A DNA stretch of 64,000 nucleotides from Martensiomyces pterosporus (Eukaryota; Kickxellomycota; Kickxellomycetes; Kickxellales; Kickxellaceae): assembly GCA_025201845.1 (NCBI GenBank), contig MU603995.1, positions 28,060 to 92,059 on the forward strand, in the 5' to 3' direction. Under the pieces are notes generated by a model. That model did no database searches. It was not told where the DNA came from and was given only the letters and a program-made list of their open reading frames with translations. Positions 49,414-58,558 of the stretch are shown piece by piece. Both the position numbers and the translations under genes were made by a program. Numbering within the stretch: position 1 is the stretch's first letter; every line of letters begins with the position of its first letter.

Positions 49414-50504
49414 GATGTACGCCTAAGCTGGTGGTGCTGACTAGAAATAAAGTCAAAGTAACTATGCGGGGGAGTTGGTAGGAAAAGGGGAGTGTGCGGG
49501 GGAAGAGGTGGTAGGGCAGAAGTAGCAGGAGGTACTATGTGGATACAGGGTACTTTATATAGCGTGTGCTTTTGATGTGGAGATTCAGGGATGCAATAAA
49601 AGCTACTCGCACCATCGACGGATAAACAGACACGATACCCATCTCTGCAGCGGCAACAAACTGCTCCCCGCCCTCCTTGCCCCTGGTGTTGCGCTCTCGG
49701 TCCTGGCAACCGCATGCTTTGAGCGCATACGGCGCTGGCAGTCCCTGCGCGTCTGCCCCATCGCACAGATTTCCGCTACGTAGCCTGTCTTCCTTATATG
49801 ATGCCCACCGCCTGTGTGACGGCAGCGGCTCCCTTGGCTGCCTGCTTGCGAGGGCGTGTTTGGGGCGCAAGTGCATATTAATACGACAGGCGCGATTGCC
49901 GCCAAAGTTAATCCTTCCTCCTAAAAATACCGGATGCGGTGCCCTTGTGAAACCACCATGTTCCCACAAGCAGCAGAAGGCTCCACGCAAAACGCCCTTG
50001 TTTACAGTGCCTGTGGCTCTCGTAGAATTGCGAAGCCAAAAAACAACAACAGCCCAGGGGCCCAAATAGAGCAGACGGCTTTTCCCGGAAAAAGGAGAAG
50101 GCAGCGCAGACTCCCAATCCTGATCGAGGCACCAAGTCGGAACTTACCTTGGCTGGCTTTTGCGAGGAGGGAGTCAACGAGCCAAGCTGCTGTGCTTTGC
50201 TCGCGCACATAAAGCGATCTGGGGTTTAAGCCAGCAGTCCACCCCAAGCACGCTTGCAGAGCTTCTCTCAGCTGCATGCTCGCACCAGACTAGCGGCTGG
50301 CTTTTTAATTTCAGCTCCCTAGCCTGCACTCCATCATGCATTGCGCCTCTAGGTGTGTGTGCCTCTTGGCGCATGCCAGCTGTGAACTAGAGCCGCACTG
50401 AAGAGAAGCAGGCAAAAAAAAAGTGCTGTGATATCAACCAGGTATGCGGGTAAATATATTTTGAAGGGCCAGCGAGCAGTCGCCAGAAAGTATGGCATCT
50501 CCGA
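49414..50504. other. Upstream region of GDSL copy 3
   Basis: A 1091-base spacer. I find no convincing gene and the three-block module of copies 1 and 2 is not obvious; only a loose GTGTTTGGGGCG at about 49857. Confidence 0.45.
49553..49562 (-). promoter_or_regulatory. TATA box, GDSL copy 3
   Basis: CTATATAAAG on the gene strand, about 140 bases before the ATG. Confidence 0.6.
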
Positions 50505-51515
50505 CTACCCAGAGCTAGAAACAATGTTGTGAAACTGGTCGCTGTGTGCGACATCGTACTGCCTGGCTAGCGGAAGCACGCTGCCAGTGCTCGGCGAAAA
50601 GCTGGGATCCGTGACGATTTTGGCAAACAGCAAGCCGATCATGTAGTGAGGGCGACCGGACATATGCGCGCTGTCGTAAAAATAGCGAGTGTCAGCGTCA
50701 GTGCAGGTTGAGTAAGAGCCGTTGGCATTATATGTGAAACACGGGTTGCTGAAATCGGAGACGTTCATGGCTTGGAGGCTGGCTCTCTGCACAAGCAGAT
50801 TCATCATGCCCCCCAGATCGAAAAACCTGACACCATACGATGACGCACCACGGGCACTGTAGAGTCGCTCTAGACCATCTAGGATTCCTGTGTTGATGCC
50901 TGTTGTAAATGCGTCGCTCATGCTCCGCAAACCAAGCCAGAGTACCAAAGGAACAAGGGTCAGATTGACCAGGTTAAACACGTAAATGGTTGTGTACCCA
51001 GCATCCAGAAGCGCCCCAACAGTCTCGAGCTGGTTCTCAGCGATAGTCTGGATGAAAGCGGGGATGTTGATCTGCCCGGCTTTAATCCTGCTGCTACTAA
51101 GCAAAATGTCGTTGTTACCGCCATTGATAGCAACAACGCACCTCCTCTTCACAGCCAACGGCGTGTTGGTGTTGTTGTAGATGTATTCAGCAACTGTCTC
51201 TTTGATGCTGGGAACCAGCCGGTTGCCGAATTGAGCTGCAACAAAGCTGTTGTCCGTAGTGGCGCCGCTCATGGCCCAGTTCTCCAGCTTGAGATCAAGA
51301 AGCTTTGCCGTGTACTCATTCCAAACATACGAGTTGCTATACCTGCCGTTGAAGTATCCGATGCCGCCGCTGTAGTTGGGGGTGCTTCCATTGTCGCTAA
51401 CGCTGTCGCCAAAAACAACCAACGAGCCCCTGCTGCCATTCGCGCTTGCAGATTGTGGATCAGCGGAAACTGCACCGGCAACAAGCGCTAAAATAGAGAT
51501 ACCGACAACTGCCAT
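50505..51515 (-). CDS. Secreted GDSL/SGNH esterase, array copy 4
   Basis: 336 residues from the ATG at 51515 (MAVVGISILALVAGAVSA, a signal peptide). It has almost no linker. Catalytic blocks: VFGDSVSDNG, AMSGATTDN, NGGNNDILL and FYDSAHMSGRPH. The second and fifth blocks differ from copies 1-3 (SGATT instead of GGSTT; SAHM instead of FHPT), defining a second subgroup with copy 5. Several potential N-glycosylation sites are present. A TATA box lies about 105 bases upstream. Confidence 0.92.
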   Translation of the reverse strand: MAVVGISILALVAGAVSADPQSASANGSRGSLVVFGDSVSDNGSTPNYSGGIGYFNGRYSNSYVWNEYTAKLLDLKLENWAMSGATTDNSFVAAQFGNRLVPSIKETVAEYIYNNTNTPLAVKRRCVVAINGGNNDILLSSSRIKAGQINIPAFIQTIAENQLETVGALLDAGYTTIYVFNLVNLTLVPLVLWLGLRSMSDAFTTGINTGILDGLERLYSARGASSYGVRFFDLGGMMNLLVQRASLQAMNVSDFSNPCFTYNANGSYSTCTDADTRYFYDSAHMSGRPHYMIGLLFAKIVTDPSFSPSTGSVLPLARQYDVAHSDQFHNIVSSSG

Positions 51516-51618
51516 TTTCCTACCAGGAAGCAAGTATTTGTAACTGAGAAATTAACGAGGCTCATTGGAAACAAGCCGGAAGCTATCAAGGGCGATTCAA
51601 ATGAGCATCGCATGAGTG

Positions 51619-51627
51619 TATTTATAG
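51619..51627 (-). promoter_or_regulatory. TATA box, GDSL copy 4
   Basis: CTATAAATA on the gene strand, about 105 bases before the ATG. Confidence 0.5.
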
Positions 51628-51793
51628 ATGAGGCCTACACAATAGCTATTTGCATTAGCAAAGTTGTGTTTGCATAAACTCAGAGAAACGCTGAAGCGCA
51701 TGCGAATGGGCAGCTTGGTTCTCACAGCATGCTTGATGTTGAACTCCATTAGCGCCTTAGACCAGCTCTGCGAAGAGAAGTGCAAAGGCCATA

Positions 51794-52798
51794 TTATGCT
51801 CTAATTTGCTTTGCGCTGGCAACGATGTTGTGAAGGCTGTCGCTGTGCGCGACATCGTATTGCCTGGCCAGGGAAACAACTGCGTTAACATCGGGTGTGA
51901 ATTTGGCGTCCTTGACAGTGTTGGCGAACAGAATGCCAATCATGTAGTGGGGGCGGCCAGTCATGTGCGCGCTGTCGTAGAAGAAATGGGTATCGGGATC
52001 AGGGCAAGTGGAGGTAGAAGTGAGACACGGGTTGGTGAGATTGGTGACGTTCATGGCCTGGAAACTCGCATCTTGGGCAAGAAGGTTCATTGCTCCCCCA
52101 AGATCGAAAAACCTGGCGCCACCAGATGATGGACCGCGGTTCCTCTGTATCTTTGACAAGCCTTGAGTGATCCCTGTGTTGATGCCTTCGGTGATTCTGC
52201 TGGCCAGTCCTTGTAGCCCCACCATGGGCACGATTGGTAGGATACTCATGCTGGGAATGCTGAGCACGTATATGTTCGCGTATCCTGCGTCCAGAAGCTT
52301 GCTGACAGATCTCAGCTGGTTGTCGACAACACCTTGGATGAAGGCGGAGAGGCCAAGCTGACCAGAGGCAAGCTGCTTAGAGCTTAGAAGGATATCGTTG
52401 GCCCCACCATCGATAGCAACAACTGAGCTCTTCTTCTTGGCCACCGACGCCCTGGTGTTGTTGGAAATGTAAGCAGCCACTGTATCCTTGACACTGGGGA
52501 TCATCTGAGTTGCACCGTGCGCCGGAACAAAGCTATTGTCGGTGGTGGCACCGCTCATGGCCCAGTTCTCTAAGCTGAGGTTCAGGATTTTGGCTGAGTA
52601 CTCGTTCCAGACGTAGGAGTTGCTGCAGCCACCGTTGAAGTACTTGGCTCCACTGGCGTATGTGGGGGCCATGCCATTGTCGCTCACGCTGTCGCCAAAG
52701 ACAATAAGCGATCCCTTGCTGCTGCTGACATCCACAGCTTGCGCAGTGGCCGAGATGATGCCAGCAGCAACTACCAGCGAAGAAAAGCTAACAGGCAT
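51794..52798 (-). CDS. Secreted GDSL/SGNH esterase, array copy 5
   Basis: 334 residues with signal peptide MPVSFSSLVVAAGIISATAQ. Catalytic blocks: VFGDSVSDNG, AMSGATTDN, DGGANDILL and FYDSAHMTGRPH. It pairs with copy 4 in sequence, and its stop lies only 278 bases from the copy 4 start, the tightest spacing in the array. An A-rich tract (52866-52876) lies upstream. Confidence 0.92.
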   Translation of the reverse strand: MPVSFSSLVVAAGIISATAQAVDVSSSKGSLIVFGDSVSDNGMAPTYASGAKYFNGGCSNSYVWNEYSAKILNLSLENWAMSGATTDNSFVPAHGATQMIPSVKDTVAAYISNNTRASVAKKKSSVVAIDGGANDILLSSKQLASGQLGLSAFIQGVVDNQLRSVSKLLDAGYANIYVLSIPSMSILPIVPMVGLQGLASRITEGINTGITQGLSKIQRNRGPSSGGARFFDLGGAMNLLAQDASFQAMNVTNLTNPCLTSTSTCPDPDTHFFYDSAHMTGRPHYMIGILFANTVKDAKFTPDVNAVVSLARQYDVAHSDSLHNIVASAKQIRA

Positions 52799-53305
52799 TT
52801 AGTAGGCAAAATCGAAAATGAGTGCTGCAAAAAGTCATCGAAAAAGAAAACATTGGCAGCACTCCAAAAAAAAAAAGCAGAGAACCACCACCAGCTACGT
52901 GTATTTAAAATCAAATTTATCAGTTGTTTGTGCGCTCGAGCTACATTTCCGCACTGCTGTCTGGTTTATTTGTGCATGCGTATCACAAAAGCCACATCCC
53001 TGCCAAGATGCACTTGAACACTCGTGATTTCAACCACATCTATACGGAAGACCCTACACGCTGCCTCGCAGCAGCTGCTGGGGTGCGACAATGTTGGCAC
53101 AATAGTGCACCAGATTAAAAATGGCAATGTACGTTTGTTTGCTTTCCACATGGGCCCACATTGTCTTCAGGGCATTTAGAACATGTTCTGTTGAACGCCC
53201 GCGAATATATGCACGCCATGCACCGTGAGATCGCAAACCGCCCTTCTGCAAGCCCTCACGCTGGGGGGCCGAAGAGAACAGCAAAAGGCCCCCCTTTTCT
53301 TCCCT

Positions 53306-53339
53306 TGGATCCAGCAGGCACCGAGAGCTGCTGGATCCA
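53306..53339. repeat. Inverted repeat, 12-bp perfect arms, 10-nt loop
   Basis: TGGATCCAGCAG (53306-53317) and CTGCTGGATCCA (53328-53339) flank GCACCGAGAG. Each arm itself contains the palindrome TGGATCCA. Confidence 0.9.
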
Positions 53340-53353
53340 GCAAACAGCGTTTT

Positions 53354-53363
53354 ATCACGTGAT
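53354..53363. promoter_or_regulatory. E-box palindrome ATCACGTGAT
   Basis: A perfect 10-base palindrome with the core CACGTG, about 180 bases before the complex I subunit ATG. TCACGTGA is the preferred site of Cbf1-type bHLH factors, which in yeasts act on respiratory and sulphur genes. Binding here is inference. Confidence 0.45.
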
Positions 53364-53542
53364 GTTGGGGTGTTTGTGGCTCAACTCGTCTTGTCTGTTA
53401 TCACCAAGAGGCAGTGGCCCGGCTCAGAGATAATCGAGCACAAAGAGCCTAAGTGCGCTTTTGTCAATTCGCTTCCTCTCGCATTTCGCTCCAGCGCTCT
53501 TCACTCTCGTTCCGACACTTGCTCCAGCCTATTATAACAATA

Positions 53543-54017
53543 ATGTTCGTCAACGCAATCCGCAAGGCTACATTCGAGTACCCATTTGCTGTGTGGGGCC
53601 TTGGCCTTGGCTTCGCAGGTACGTTGATTCAAGAGGATTTTGTTTGAAATCGGCGGCCTTGTTGCTGCAGCAGAGACAGCGACGGCGGCTATCATACGAA
53701 GCAAAGCTGGGTGGCCTAGCGTGAGCCTCACACTGTGCTAAGGGTACCTCTGCAATGCATGTGCGTTGAATTCTGCTTGCTTGTAGGTCCGCTTCTGGTA
53801 TTGACTGTCCCGCCCGTTCGCAAGGCTCTGGGCTTTGTCGCGCCAAAGGCTGTTCCCGAGAGCTATCCACGTAAGTGTCGTGATCCGGTGTTGTATTTAA
53901 GGCTGGATGCTAGTTGTTGCGCTTTCAATCCTACTAACCTCTTGGAGCACTTTTTCCCATTGCGTGTTTGTAGTCCCTAAGCGTGCCAGACGTGCTACTC
54001 CCGGCTTTGAGGACTAG
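53543..54017 (+). CDS. Complex I 9.5 kDa accessory subunit (NUXM/NDUFA3-like), three exons
   Basis: 67 residues from exons 53543-53618, 53787-53870 and 53974-54017 (donors GTACGT and GTAAGT; acceptors TTGTAG). The protein begins MFVNAIRKATFEYPFAVWGL, has one membrane segment (about 18-34) ending LTVPPVRKALGF, then a YPLPKRARRATPGFED tail. The PP(V/I)RK motif and YPLP.R.RR.....(F/Y)(E/D)D ending match the fungal 9.5 kDa NADH:ubiquinone oxidoreductase subunit. Too small for most ORF scans because it is split in three. Confidence 0.85.
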
Positions 54018-54338
54018 GGCAATGTCGACTCTTCTTACTCTGAAATACACTCACATATCTGCTTCCCTTTCTTTCTCTCCTCGCTTATATCAATACACAC
54101 CATCACCGCCACCTCTGCCATCATCCTGTTGACACATACAGCAGCATACACAGAGTCTCGCGACAGCCAGCAGGCCACGCAGGAAGGGCTTTGTGAGTAG
54201 AACATTATATATAAAGACATGGACTTTACAGCAGTACACAAAACTAATATGGCACAGGTAAGAGCTGCAAAAGCGGAAAACAGATAGCTAAGTGAAAGTA
54301 GAGAATGATCCACAGAACGGAGAGGAACTAGTGCATTT
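54018..54338. other. Convergent 3' regions, complex I subunit and ZIP transporter
   Basis: A 321-base spacer between convergent genes with a TATATATAAAG stretch near 54209. No gene is seen. Confidence 0.4.
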
Positions 54339-55652
54339 TTAAGCCCACTTGCCGATGAGCGCCATGAGGCCAGCGCCAACGTACATGGCGATGAAGCAGG
54401 CGCCCTTCACGTTCTTCGAGTACGAGCGGAACTCCAGGGTGCCAAATTCCTCGGCAAGCAAGTTAACCAGGCCGGTGTACACAAGGATGCCAGCCGACAG
54501 AGAGTCCAGCACGCCCATGGTGATCAGAGCAGTAGGCGAATTGGGCTGGTACGAGTAGCGGATTCCAACGCCAACAATCATGCCCAAGGGAGTGATCAGC
54601 ATGAAGATGGCGGCATTGACAAGGGCTCTGAAGAACGAGTGCTTTGCGTACTTCATCTGGGCGATGCGGCTGCCCAGCGCCAAGCCCTCGCAGAACTGGT
54701 GGAAGGAGATGGCCACGAGGAGGGTTTTGAAGTCTGTGCCTGTGGTCACCGAAAGCGTGAGGCCGATGATGACAGAGTGCAGACAGATGCCGAGCTCCAG
54801 AATGTACGTGGAGATGCGGTGCTTCTGGGCCGTGGCCGACTCGCTGTCCTCCTTGAGGAACGAGAGGCCGTGGACGTGCGTGTGGTGCGTGTGCATGGCA
54901 ATGGCGTCGCAGTTCTCCCCGGCACCAGGCTCCCCGTTGCCCGAGGCAAGACCAGCCATAGGCTGGGTGCCCGCTATCTTGGCCTCAGAGCTGTTCGTGG
55001 TCTTGGTCGTGGTGCTTCCGTTAACAAAAGAAGCGTGGCGGGTGAGGGCATTGGCGTTGGCTGCAGCGGCGATGTCGAAGGCCTGAGCCTCGGTGTCAGC
55101 TGGGGTGGTGGAGCCCCTGGTGTGCTTGTCGAGGTCGTCAGGGAGGCCGTGGGAATGTGAGTGCTTGCCCATAGTGTGGTTGGACAGGAGGAACTCCATC
55201 AGGTGCATGGCGAGGATAGCCATGATTGCGAGCACGCCTGGCCAGCCATTGTAGCTGCCCAGGCGGTCGCCCACGCAGGGGTTGTTCAGGCTACCGCTGC
55301 CAGAGGGCAGCATGTGTATGAATGCCGTCGAGATGATCACGCCTGTGCCCAGGAATTTGCCAAGAGTCAGGGCTGTCGGCGGCACGCGCAGGGAGGGGAT
55401 GTAGTGGCTCAGGACGGGCAGGAAGGAGCCCAGGCCGCTGACTGCGAGAATGATGAAGATGGCCCCGACGTGAAGGCCGACGTCCCAGTTGTCGACGCCC
55501 GAGGCATAGCAGTCAGCCTCTTCGCCGTCGCGTGGGTGGTCGGCGCCATGGTCACCGTGCCGCTTGCGCAGGACGGACGGGTGCTGCGAGTAGGCGCTGG
55601 CAGCCTGTGCGAAGAGGAAGAGCGGGAGGATTAGCTGGTGTCTCTTGATCAT
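54339..55652 (-). CDS. ZIP-family zinc/iron transporter (ZRT1/2-like)
   Basis: A 437-residue plasma membrane divalent metal importer. I start at the ATG at 55652 because it gives a clean signal peptide (MIKRHQLILPLFLFAQAASA); the frame is open upstream without another ATG. A His/Asp-rich extracellular segment (HGDHGADHPRDGEEAD) precedes the first membrane helix. Eight helices can be drawn. The large loop between helices 3 and 4 has the metal-binding stretch HSHSHG and a second THHTHVHG. Helix 4 carries the HSVIIGL and helix 5 the HQFCEGLALG metal-site motifs. The last helix ends ALIGKWA. Substrate is most likely zinc. Confidence 0.95.
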   Translation of the reverse strand: MIKRHQLILPLFLFAQAASAYSQHPSVLRKRHGDHGADHPRDGEEADCYASGVDNWDVGLHVGAIFIILAVSGLGSFLPVLSHYIPSLRVPPTALTLGKFLGTGVIISTAFIHMLPSGSGSLNNPCVGDRLGSYNGWPGVLAIMAILAMHLMEFLLSNHTMGKHSHSHGLPDDLDKHTRGSTTPADTEAQAFDIAAAANANALTRHASFVNGSTTTKTTNSSEAKIAGTQPMAGLASGNGEPGAGENCDAIAMHTHHTHVHGLSFLKEDSESATAQKHRISTYILELGICLHSVIIGLTLSVTTGTDFKTLLVAISFHQFCEGLALGSRIAQMKYAKHSFFRALVNAAIFMLITPLGMIVGVGIRYSYQPNSPTALITMGVLDSLSAGILVYTGLVNLLAEEFGTLEFRSYSKNVKGACFIAMYVGAGLMALIGKWA

Positions 55653-57738
55653 CGGTGGCAGGGATGTCTTGCGTGTGTGGTGGCGATTTTGTTTTGAAGT
55701 GGGGCTTGTTGGGCTCTGCGCAGCGACGACGACAGCAAAAAGGAGCCGAAGAAGCAAAAGTATTAGGAAGTAGGAGGGCGATTAATAATCCACTTTGGCG
55801 AAGAGGGGCAAGGGAAAATGGCTCGCTGCGAATTGCATGATGCGTAGGGTACTCAACAGACCCGCGCCCGCCGCTGGCCTTTTTATTTGGTTCCACCCGT
55901 CCGCACCCCAAACGAAGAGGTTTGGCTGAAAACAGCGCGATAGCAGCCCTCTCAGATTTCCCTTCCAGCTTACACACGCTTCACAGCAGCAATTAGCAAG
56001 GATTTACGCCCTCTCTGCATGTCCAGCGGGCCAATCGCGTTGCGCATTCACGGCTGCTAGGGTACACGCTCAAGGTCATTTTGCAGCCTGTGTCTGCTGT
56101 TTCGCAGCAGCTGGTGTTCACTCTGCCTTGCTTTGCCTTCTTCCAAGGGCCTGCCCAAAACACAGATGACGGCGGCAGCTGGGATTGGCTGAGGCTGACG
56201 TCAAGCAGGTGCGGTTTGGGTGCTTGCACATAACCGGTGAGGTACTCTACCGTGCCAGAACCAGCACTGGCGAATCTTCCATCCCGTGTTGCACCCCGCA
56301 CACTCCCGCCCATATGACGCGGCATCGTCACTGGGCCTGTGTTGGGGCAGGCGTGATTTGCAATTAATTGCCCTGCAAGACGGCTTCGTCTGCTGTAGGA
56401 AAGGACCAAGGGGTGTGTGTGCGGGGAAAGGGGCTCTTGTGGTGTGCCAGTGGAAGGGAGGCAGAGGAGGCGCGGTGCACCCGGGCTAAACTCAGGCAAC
56501 GCAGAACAGAACACCCCAACGTCTCTTGAAGCAGCCTGCACACAGAACGAGTACCTCATCGATTGCCCGTCCATGCACACCAACCTGTTTTGCCGGCTTG
56601 TTTTCTTTCCCATCACTCTTACTGCTGCTGGAGGGAGAAAGAGCTTCCATTGTTGGGATTGACGTGTGCGTGCACACTGTTCCGCGCTGCAGCTAAGAGG
56701 CTACTCAGCTCAGCCTCAGCAGAAGAGAGCGTCAGCTAGCAGCACTATTCACCGCATCGAATGGTCCTGTGTGCAGTTGATGAGCTGCCGATAATGGGCA
56801 ATGCTAAATACCAGCGACACTGGCTCGGGAGAAAGGACAGCCAGGAAAGCGGGGATAGACAGCACAGGGCATGCAATAGGCAAGTCAAGGCCAGTATCAG
56901 TGCCATTACTGCAGCTTTATCATCCCTCTTTTGCACGCCTTCCGCACGCCCCCTCCCCGCATCTCGCCTCCCACCTCGCCTCCCACCTCGCCTCCCACCT
57001 CGCACCCCACCTCGCACCCCCCTGCATGGCCCTTGCAAAGCAGGGGGAAGTGGAAATCACCGGATCGCGATTCATGATCGATCAATGCGCCTGGCGTCCC
57101 CTTAGTGCGTCTCCTGGCGAGCAGCGAAGGGTCGTGGCGCCTGTCTCCCTTCTTGCTGCTTGCTTTAAGGAGATGACCCGATGCTTTATGGAAGGAAATG
57201 AGGGCGGATTGACAACCACCAGCGCCGCCTGTGGATGGCGATTTACGTCGCAGGCAAACAAGTCAGCAAGCATGCACTGCATGTATGGGCAAGAGGGGGT
57301 GGTGGAGCAGAGCGCCTCAGTTTCACGCTCCTTTCTCTTCTGCTGCTTTGCTTTATATAATTTTCGTTCCCTTTCTGCACCTTGTAGTTAAGGTTTTGCG
57401 CACTTGCTTCTGTTTCCATATAGCCCTTGTATCACTATCCAACCCTAATACCGCAGTTTTCTTTATTTCGCGCTCCGCAGCAGTCGGCAGTAAAAAAGGC
57501 AGGGCATCGGTATACGGAGCAAATACAACGCCCTTGACAGCAAACTAAAAGCGACAGCTGCTGTAGAACAGAAGAGGAAAGGAGACTGGCGGTAGCACAC
57601 ACAGGCACACATTCAAGGCGGAGACTTGGCAAAGAAACACAAGCGGCCACGGGCAGGGAGGGAATTACAAACACTTGGCAGGAACCAGAGGCAGCACATC
57701 CACATAGACTGCAGCAGTAGCATATAGTAATAGACAAG
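55653..57738. other. Long intergenic region between ZIP transporter and the unknown gene
   Basis: A 2086-base spacer. It holds GTGTTGGGGCAGG...CAATTAATTGCC at 56339-56371, similar to the motif upstream of GDSL copies 1 and 2 and at a similar distance (about 690 bases) from its gene. A 12-bp tandem repeat lies at 56963. Open frames here are low-complexity and lack domain signals; I do not call a gene. Confidence 0.5.
56963..57021. repeat. 12-bp tandem repeat (CTCGCCTCCCAC)
   Basis: Three perfect units from 56963, then two with the variant CTCGCACCCC core. Strongly asymmetric (pyrimidine-rich). Confidence 0.9.
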
Positions 57739-58185
57739 ATGGATGACATCCTTGGGGGTGTGCAGATGATATACAGCATACCGGAGGACGAAGCATACGC
57801 TGCAGTGGAATTCCCCTTCGAGCTGATAGGGTCGTATGCGGCACTACAAGACATCCCGCACTACGAGTTCAAGCTGGAGAGGCAGGTGAAGCAGGAAATC
57901 GAGGCGTTCCGAGAAGAGGAGAAACTGAGAAAATTGCACCAGGAGCACCAGCGACGGCCGGCAAAGGACCGCAATGACACCAACCGACAGCCCGTGCACC
58001 GCGCCACCACTAGCTCGGCCACTATGCAGAGCACTGGCAGTGGCAACAAGCTGTTTGGAAGAAAGGACTATGGACCAGAAAATACCCTCTCGCCCACAGC
58101 GGATACTGCCGAAGCCAATAGGCCGAAGACGAGGAGGTTTATGAGCCTGTTCAAGTCGAACAAGCAGCGAGTCGGGTCGAAGTGA
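57739..58185 (+). CDS. Hypothetical protein, 148 residues
   Basis: From the ATG at 57739 the protein begins MDDILGGVQMIYSIPEDEAY and continues with a likely helix of charged residues (FKLERQVKQEIEAFREEEKL, about 50-70) that could form a coiled coil. The rest is disordered, rich in Arg, Asn, Thr and Ser, with a basic C-terminus (TRRFMSLFKSNKQRVGSK). There is no signal peptide or membrane segment. I do not recognise a family. It is supported by length, a sensible start context and a promoter-like CT-rich region upstream; it converges with the sixth esterase. Confidence 0.6.
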   Translation: MDDILGGVQMIYSIPEDEAYAAVEFPFELIGSYAALQDIPHYEFKLERQVKQEIEAFREEEKLRKLHQEHQRRPAKDRNDTNRQPVHRATTSSATMQSTGSGNKLFGRKDYGPENTLSPTADTAEANRPKTRRFMSLFKSNKQRVGSK

Positions 58186-58558
58186 AATCGGCATCGCTGG
58201 CGCTGCACACTTATTCGAACATGAAAACCAACCAACCAACCAACCAACCTATTTTATAAACACATGCTACCTCCAACATCGTCTGTATTTTTTAAACTAC
58301 CTCTTGCTCCTCTTTCACCCCACTCAGGTGCTTTTTCAGTCTGCGGATTTTCAAGCAAACGCAAGAAAAAACAATGCTCGCCTGATTCGAAACCGAAAGA
58401 AAGAACGAAAAGCTGGTCAATGAAGTAACTGGATGCATGCGCGACACGTCCAGATATGGAACCGGGAGCATGTCTTCTATTTTTAGAGTGCAAGAGCACA
58501 TAGAGGAGACCATGTATGGTTGCCAAAACCTGGCCATCCGGAGGCAGATGCTGCTGGT
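58186..58558. other. Convergent 3' regions, unknown gene and GDSL copy 6
   Basis: A 373-base spacer with an (AACC)6 tetranucleotide repeat at its left end. No gene is seen. Confidence 0.4.
58226..58249. repeat. (AACC)6 repeat
   Basis: Six perfect AACC units, probably in the 3' untranslated region of the 148-residue protein gene. Confidence 0.9.

Larger units (their letters stand above)
52799..53542. other. Divergent region: GDSL copy 5 and complex I subunit
   Basis: A 744-base spacer that closes the array on the right. It contains a strong hairpin at 53306-53339 and the palindrome ATCACGTGAT at 53354. I see no gene. Confidence 0.5.

Noticed and set aside
53543..53724. Reading the complex I subunit as a single-exon peptide
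   Set aside because: The unspliced frame loses the PPVRK and FED signature; three exons with good splice sites restore a full-length match.
56801..57391. 196-codon plus-strand frame upstream of the hypothetical gene
   Set aside because: It is built over the 12-bp tandem repeat, has no clear ATG and no domain; more likely promoter DNA.
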